From Adiantum capillus-veneris (lineage: Eukaryota > Streptophyta > Polypodiopsida > Polypodiales > Pteridaceae), in assembly GCA_014529385.2 (NCBI GenBank), contig CM043969.1, positions 69,076,676 through 69,140,675 of the forward strand: a stretch of 64,000 nucleotides of DNA, given 5' to 3'. Positions 57,431 through 64,000 of this stretch are shown here, piece by piece. The notes under the pieces were generated by a model. It ran no database searches. It was not told the DNA's origin and saw only the letters and a program-made list of their open reading frames with translations. The stretch's first letter is position 1, and each line of letters opens with the position of its first letter. Both the position numbers and the translations under genes were made by a program.

Positions 57431-57589
57431 ATAACTAGAGAATTAATTCCAACCAAACAGATGTATATAAGGACTTGATTCCCTATGAGAGCTCTATACA
57501 TTGACCTAAGGAGACAGATGGGATCCTAGGGTCACAATGAAAGCTCTTGGATGATCAAAATCATTATTTGATCCCTAAAATGAGCCTCC
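57431..57589. other. Short unassigned spacer
   Basis: Between the LINE fragment and the palindrome array; nothing recognised. Confidence 0.5.
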
Positions 57590-58736
57590 AGATTTCACAT
57601 GTGTATGATGTCTAAGTGCTTAGAATTAGTCCAAACTTGAAATTTAGACTCTTTTTGATGTGCTCTATTCACCCCAAGTTCTGCTTTATGATTCAGACAC
57701 CCCTGGTAGGTCTATCACCCCTAATTTTGTCTTTGTTGTCAACTTCTTTAGGAGGTCTTCGAAGTCAAAGATGATCCAAATTGGATGAAACTTGGTCTCT
57801 AAGCTTGTTTTGTGGTGCTAAACACTCTGGTTAGCTCTGATGTCAATTCTGGTCTTTAAAAATCCCTCCAAACATCATACGTGTATGATGTATAGCTGTT
57901 CAAAATGAGGTGAAACTCACTCCAGAGGTCTCCCACCATACAAGCATCTCACAACAGGTTTCAAAATTCACTTTTTGTGCTAGATATGATCAATTCAAGC
58001 ATTCACTTTGTCTAGATCCGTCTCTTGGCCTTTACAAGCCCAAAAATGCTCCAAATTCAATGGAATTTTGCCTGTTTGCTTCCAAAATTCTCTAGATCAC
58101 AAGGGTGCACACAAATGTGTCCTTTGGGTCGAAATCTAAGCTCTAAGACATCATACACGTATGATGTCTATCTTATCAGAATGAAATTCTATTTCTACCC
58201 CATGTGCTCCTTGATGTGTGCATCATGTACAAGTGCTCACATCAATTTTGGAAGTCAAAATTTCATAGAATCACCACTTTTTACGAAGGAACTTCTCAGA
58301 AAGAGTAAATACCTCTCAATACTCAATCTATATGTCCGAATGAAATGAAACTTGGTGTATGTGATCGACACAACATGCAAAATTTGGGTATAATGTCAAA
58401 AGGTCAATTTGGATGCCAGATTCTCCCTTCAGACGTGTATGATGTCTGTTGATGGATTTCTGTCCAGATCTTATCCACAAGCATCGAGAAATATATAACA
58501 TTGATCTTCAAACACTTTTACCATTTTTCATGCAAACATATGCTCGGAATCACAAGTTCTTATTTTTTTCTATTTTGGACACTCCGTCTTTTGTCTTTTG
58601 GGTACTAAGTGTTGGCCAAAACTTTAGTCTCAAGGGGCACTTTGGGAAAACACCCCTTTTGAACACTCTGGTGTAGTTTGTTTTGTCAAATTTGGCCTTC
58701 TACTAGCCCTTAGGACATCATATGCGTATGAAGTTC
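57590..58736 (-). repeat. Inverted, decayed palindrome array (5 sites)
   Basis: Sites at 57,590-57,613, 57,870-57,893, 58,146-58,169, 58,424-58,447 and 58,713-58,736, with steps of 280, 276, 278 and 289 bp. Cores read ATGTGT, ACGTGT, ACACGT, ACGTGT and ATGCGT, mostly single CpG-to-TpG or CpA changes from ACGCGT. Text between sites (GATCCAAATTGGATGAAACTT near 57,775) is the reverse complement of words in element B's leader array (AAGTTTCATCCCATTTGGAT), so this array lies in opposite orientation to B. Confidence 0.85.
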
Positions 58737-59421
58737 AGAGTCGGCAAATTGCAAATTTTCTTAACAATCTCTTACATATGCTTTCTTATTCACTCAACAT
58801 CATTCAATCATGCACAACTATTCCAAAGAGCTTGTTTGTTGCATTTTTACCCTAAAGATCAAACTTTTCTAGGGTTTAAAACACAAACAAGCACACAAGC
58901 AAATAATTATGTGGATGAATAGCTCTAGATCATAATCAACATGTCCTATCTACAACTACTCCTACACATAATATGGGGTGTTGCATTTATGATTAGAAAA
59001 ATGCTTCACTGTCTCACACACAGACTAGCTATCACTTTTATCACCTCACAAATCAATCACACACCATCAACACTAAAACACGACTAATACTACCTATGGT
59101 GGAAAATCCAGGCGAGTCAAACGCTCCCTAGGATTTCTCCAAGATCTCAAGAGTCTAATCGGGCCCAGATCCTACCTAAAATAAAATAACAAGACTTTGG
59201 CAAACCAGAAGGACTTCTACCTCATAGGACTAGTCTAAGGTCACCTACCCAGGGCTCTCTCTCCCAATAGTGGTGCCAATGTTGGCCAATATGCCGCAAG
59301 AAGACGCTAGCATAGCAAGAGCTAAACCAACATACCAAAATGTGGGCCAAGGACGTAGCTCGACCCGCAAGCGCATGGAAGCAAATAGATGGTTGTCAAT
59401 CACCTACTCGACCTTCTAGCA
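58737..59421. other. Unassigned DNA
   Basis: No domain seen; probably element-derived, since it lies between two pieces related to element B. Confidence 0.4.
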
Positions 59422-61345
59422 CGACCACAAAAAGAGAAGGTTTGGGAATGATCTATTCGATGAAAAAGTTTAGAAATCACCTTCTCGTAAAGAGATATTT
59501 ATTCTTTGTGGATCATCAAACGCTATTATACTTAGTGATCAAACCATGCAATACGGTCCGCATAGTTCGATAATTTATAATATTGCTAGAATTTGATTTC
59601 ATTGTATGGTCAAGAAAGGGACTACACATCAGAGGACAGGCCATTTATCGCGATTGATACACGGGGAAGCACCTTTAGGGGTTGAGGATGATTTGTTCGA
59701 CTCTTATCTCTTCAATATATTCTAGATGGTACCATGGTGGAACATACATGTTATACCATTTCTCACTATTGGTTCTCTGCAAATTGAAAGACAACCATCA
59801 ATCATTGAGCAATCTTGCTCCTTAGTGTGTTGATAGTCAAATGATTATATAAGCAGGGAAATGACTTCATACTTAGTCTATGCATCGAGACATCTGAGAA
59901 AGAAATGTACCTGAAGCAAGCTCATATACAAACTACTTCTTCACAATGCCAAAACGTAGACATACAAAGATTGATGTGACTTGGGGTGTATTGCTCCCAC
60001 ATGCAAAAGATTGTCCATGACTATGTTAGTTCATGTGATTCTTGTGCAATCCGGAAGCCAATCAAGCATGCTACATTGTTCAGGATAGCAAAAGAACACG
60101 TGGGAAAAGTACATTGTGGATTATATAGAGCAAGGAGTTTTTCTAGCAAACTTGAGCAAAGCAAGCCTACGCTCAATCCAATGAGAAGCGAAAAACTATG
60201 TTATTGTAGAAAATCACCATTATCGAAGAGGTATAGATGACATTTTGAAAATTTGTGCACTAGAGCACAAATGCCTTCCGATACTTGAATAAGCACACAC
60301 TAGCTGGAGGACAATTTTTGGCTGACAAAACCGCAAAAGCAATACTCCTTGGAGGGATCTAGTGGCCTACTCTATTAATGGATGCAGAGCACTATGTGAA
60401 ATGATGTGATGCTTGTAAAGTATCGATGCGACGTGATCAGATGCCGCTAACACCAATGATGGGAGCAAGGGTTTTTGCCAAATGGGGAGTATAATTTTTG
60501 GACTTATTTTGCCATTGGCATATCGAACGTATGCTCAATATATTATATTAGCCACAGATTATTTGACCAAATGGGTCAAGGTCAAGGCAACACAAAGAAT
60601 GATACCAGAACCACAACAAAGTTCTTGTATGAGAATATTTTCACTAGATATGGCTTTCCGATTGAAATTGTGAGCCATCAAGGAACTCGTTTCCTCAATG
60701 ACATGATTAATTATTTTTTGCATGAGTTTATGGTGCTTCATTCTAAATTAGCTCCATACCACCCTCAAAAAAACGGACAAGCAGACATCACAAATTTTTT
60801 ATTATGCATAGTGCTCTCAAAAATTGTCAATAAATCGAGAATGGATTGGGATGATAAACTACATTCGACTTCATGGGTATATTGGGTAGCATACAAAATG
60901 CCATAGAGCACAACACCTTTCAATTTAGTATTTAGGATAAATGCCATACTTCCTGTAGAGTTCTTGATTCCTACACTATGCGTGGCAAAAGTCTTAGGAT
61001 GGACGGGACATGTGTTGTCTGATAGACTGGACCAACTAATACAGTTGGAAGAAATAAATCAGTTGCATCCATGTACGCACAAAAAAGACAAATGAAACAA
61101 TTCCATGACTAACACGTAATAAATAAGGAATTCCAAGAGGGTGACTATGTATTAGTCTACCCTCTAAAGAAACATTCCAAGAAACTCAAAAAACGGGGTA
61201 ACGGCCCATTTGTAATCAATGACATATCACCGAGTGGTGCTGTCCAACTTGCAACATCAGAGAGAGAGGTAATGTCCAATTGGATAGATGGATGCAGATT
61301 GAAGAAGTATCATCAAACTTCACTACTAAAATGCTAGAGAAGATA
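59422..61345 (+). pseudogene. Relic D': RNase H, two zinc modules and integrase of an element B relative
   Basis: TTTKREGLGMIYSMKKF and FFVDHQTLLYLVIKPCNT match element B RNase H. The first zinc module follows (about 59,850-60,055): FILSLCIETSEKEMYL, KQAHIQTTSSQ, LGVYCSHMQKIVHDYV and CDSC; the second His is Gln. The second module (about 60,285-60,420) has QFLADKTAKAILLGGI, WPTLLMDAEHYVK and CDAC. Integrase core: YIILATDYLTKWVKVKATQ, FPIEIVSHQGTRF (second catalytic Asp replaced: SHQG for SDRG) and YHPQKNGQADI (Glu replaced by Asp). The C-terminus (EGDYVLVYPLKKHSKKLKKR) is present once, unlike the duplicated version in B. RT and everything upstream are missing. Confidence 0.87.
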
Positions 61346-61504
61346 CATTTAGCTAAGGAATGATAAAAGGCTCAAGCAATTAAAGATCAAGCACAAGAGA
61401 AAGCTCGGTTGTGGGTTTTAAAATGCAAGGAACAACATCAGGCATCACCTCTTATTATACCAATTTAGGTAGAGCAAAGTTGGCTAGGTAGAATGGATGT
61501 TTGA

Positions 61505-61860
61505 ATCAATGTCCACCTAGCCAACGACACAAAAAAAAGATCACTTGTGGACACTGGAGCACGTGTCAATGCTATGCAGTATTCAACCTACCTGAAACTA
61601 TCAAAATCTATGATTGAAACAACTCAAATTGAACTAAAAGTGGCAAACAGAGAAGCCATGATTAGTTTGGGACAAGGCAATGTCTCATTTAACATAGGTG
61701 GTAACCACTACCCACATCGGTTTCACATCATGGCATATACAAATCTCAATGAGAAATCATTTTGGGGAGTTTCATGGCTATGAAGTTTTAAGGGTGTTAA
61801 GGTTGGATTTAGGAAAATTTTTGTATGTAAGAAACATAGTCCTAAGCAAAAGGAAAAAAT
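61505..61860 (+). pseudogene. Relic D': second aspartic protease-like domain after integrase
   Basis: Reads INVHLANDTKKRSLVDTGA, then RVNAMQYSTYLKL, IELKVANREAMISLGQGNVS and SFWGVSWL. D-T-G in a hydrophobic-DTGA setting (Asp codon at 61,550) and a later G-x-(P/S)-W-L are the retropepsin signature. It follows the integrase C-terminus by about 200 bp, the same place as the D-S-T...LLGQPW domain of element B. The D-T-G triad appears intact here, although the flanks carry stops and the equivalent of LLG is changed. Confidence 0.72.
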
Positions 61861-62214
61861 CAGTTCTTTGAGTATTTTCCTATTCCATCGTTTTGATACA
61901 CATTTTAGTCCATAGATTAAGAAAAAAGTGAGAAAATTTTGTTTAAATTATATCTCTTTTGTATAAATTACCAACTTGTAAGTTGGTTTTTGGAGAATCT
62001 GAGCAAGATGTGATTTTCTTGCATCACATAATTGTCAAAGAGTGCAACAAGACAAATAATTTCATGTGAGATGGTCTTGAACAAATCCGGAGCCGTTTGG
62101 GACTACAGTCTGTTGAAAATGACCAAAAATTTAGGACTTAAAAGAAAAAGTTAAATGTTTATTTTATCTTAGGTGTCTATTTTACTTATTTATCAAATCT
62201 TGGCTAGGGCAATT
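61861..62214. other. Unassigned DNA
   Basis: AT-rich, no domain; likely 3' non-coding part of relic D' or the LTR of another element. Confidence 0.4.
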
Positions 62215-62381
62215 TGCTAAGGTGACTATATAAACACACATAGCCCCCATTGTATTATCATCAATTCATTACCAATGTTGGTTGGTTTAGAAGTATCTCT
62301 CTCTCTCTCTCTCGCTCTCTCGCATTCTCTCCTTGGTTCCAACGCTCCACTCATCATCAACTCTGAGATGGTATCGGAGCC
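62215..62381 (+). repeat. Possible LTR end with TATA box and near-canonical primer site
   Basis: TATATAA at 62,227-62,233, a short CT run near 62,295-62,325, then TGGTATCGGAGCC at 62,369, one base different from the tRNA-Met primer complement. The layout is that of R/U5 followed by a primer site. No partner LTR is in the window, and no Gag is recognisable after it. Confidence 0.35.
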
Positions 62382-64000
62382 TTGGTGGAGGACAAGTTTA
62401 TTGAGAAGTTGTGAAGAGATCCCTCCCCTTCTCCCTTGCTCATGGTGCCACCTCCTCCCTCTTTTGCAATCAGCATTTTAAGATGCTACTTGATTGGTGC
62501 TCTTAGCTTTGCTATTGTTGACATCTGAAATTTCAGCAACCTCCACTAGTATTCTATGCATATACTACTATGCTATGGATCGTCTTCTTATGAAGCTCAT
62601 AACTAAGCCCCTATGTAGTTGGGCTAAGGCATCCTCATCCAACGCTTTCCCCTCCCTACATGAGTGAGGGCACAAACCGTTGGTGGACTCCTCTTCCAAT
62701 GAAGGAGTCTTCTAACGTTTTTAGTGTGCAAGGATGGATAGTTATATGACTAATCAGGTCCACCCGTATATGATTGACAACCTTAGTCAATCCCCACTTA
62801 CCACCCGCACTCACACATGATTCTTTTGTTTTCTAATTACTATCACATTGTATTAACATTTAAATTAATGGTTTCTTTTAACTTTTTGTCAGAGTGATTT
62901 CTTCAATCAAGTATTAAGACAACATTGAAAAGCATTCTTTTAGCAAATATACATCTTTAAACTTAAGGCAGTGTACTGTCAATCAAAAACATTAACCATA
63001 GTAACCATGACCAGTACTCTTTTTGTCTTAAGACCACCTAAGGGTGAAAAAACGGCACATGAAAATATAGGGCATCTACACAAGAAAGGCCTAAAGATTG
63101 CAACCCCAAACTCTACGACACCTCTTGTGGAGTTTGTTATTTGATATTTGATATTATTTGTAGGTGCCAAAAATTGGAGGCCCCTCTTTTCCATTTTAGT
63201 CCCACTTTAGTTATGAGTGGAACACATTACTTATTGCATGACCCTCTTAGGGTGAGTTCTCACTGTCCTATTTACAAAGCAGCCATAGTGGCTTATTGAT
63301 AAAGGATCTAAAATATTGTGCAAGAATAAAATGACCGAGAGGATTATTATTTGTCGGCGCTTCCTTCTCAACTCCCAAATTCCAATCTACAAATCATCAT
63401 GCATTCATTGTTAGTAAAAATCAAATAGACAGCACATAATTAACCATTAAGCCAACTATCCCAATTGTAGTTAACCACATGCAACAGGAGGGTGCCAATC
63501 TCATAATTCATGTACATCTCATAATGTTAGATGTCACTTTTATCGACATCATTTTTTGACACATATTCCACATGTGGAGAATATGAGTCTCTGGGACTGA
63601 CACTGGCACCTGTTTCCTATTGATGTGTCGTAAGAGAGTCCGTAGGTGCTGGTCACATTCATTTGTTTCACCATTTTGAGCACACAGTATCAGGAACAAC
63701 TTTAGTGGCCAAATTTTTTTGGGTACTAAGTACACACTTGTTGAGGTCACAAGTATTGTAAACAACATTGACAGATGGTTGTTTACACTTATAGCAAGGC
63801 TATGCTTTGTTAATGAAAATTTTTCATGGTTGGTACCTAGATGTGATTATTTTTCACAGTCTGTTATGGTCCAACTATTTAGCAAGGCTTTCAAGAGAGC
63901 ACAATGGGCTATTTACCCATTGTTTTTTCTCTTGTTATTGAAGTGCTATAAGAATAACATTCACCATAAGCATTGGCAATTAAAATCATGAAAATGTAGA
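62382..64000. other. Unassigned DNA to the end of the window
   Basis: No domain, RNA gene or long repeat is recognised on either strand. Confidence 0.45.

Overview
This is nuclear DNA from a land plant, probably one with a large, transposon-rich genome. The evidence is stacked, nested Ty3/gypsy LTR retrotransposons with plant-type primer-binding sites (initiator tRNA-Met and tRNA-Asp), plant L1-type LINE relics, a CACTA (En/Spm) transposase relic, a tRNA-derived SINE-like piece and many long AG, TG and CT microsatellites. I see no convincing host gene, rRNA gene, functional tRNA gene or CRISPR array. The species cannot be named from this sequence.

Layout. 1-14.1 kb is gene-free DNA. It holds microsatellites, two Helitron-like 3' ends, a degenerate telomere-like tract that switches strand near 10.43 kb, and a decayed CACTA transposase (11.3-12.5 kb) with an apparent intron. 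14.12-43.48 kb is a nested pair. Element A is a chromovirus with 1.6-kb LTRs and a broken gag-pol. Its 3' LTR was split by element B (22,294-42,784), which has 939-bp LTRs and a perfect 5-bp target duplication CACTC. B carries a truncated A-type solo LTR at 28.2-29.7 kb. 43.5-46.8 kb holds a SINE-like piece and a minus-strand LINE. 46.8-54.1 kb holds a decayed relative of B (gag and protease) fused in frame to the integrase C-terminus and chromodomain of a different chromovirus, with that element's 3' LTR. 54.1-57.4 kb is mostly unassigned and ends in a second LINE fragment. 57.6-58.7 kb is an inverted copy of B's palindrome array. 59.4-61.9 kb holds RNase H, integrase and a second protease-like domain of the B family. 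The rest is unassigned.

How the parts work together. A is a conventional gag-PR-RT-RH-INT-chromodomain element. B belongs, by its RT motifs and tRNA-Asp primer site, near the Ogre/Tat/Athila (OTA) branch, but has an unusual plan: two short zinc knuckles in Gag; protease; RT; RNase H; two successive H-X6-H...C-X2-C zinc modules before the integrase core; a second retropepsin-like domain after integrase; a palindrome array; and an intact 1,091-codon extra ORF before the 3' LTR. The duplicated zinc module and second protease-like domain recur in the independent copy at 59-62 kb, so they are family traits rather than accidents of one copy.

The strongest candidate for something undescribed is the palindrome array. 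A 24-bp palindrome (AGACATCATACG followed by its reverse complement) is repeated nine times in B, in the leader and upstream of the extra ORF. Most neighbours lie 283-288 bp apart, with one half-step of 125-134 bp in each cluster, and the core ACGCGT is invariant. Five decayed copies recur at 57.6-58.7 kb with similar phase.

Caution: many frame breaks in B are single-base indels, and two local duplications are indel-rich, so residual assembly error must be excluded before reading the breaks as biology.
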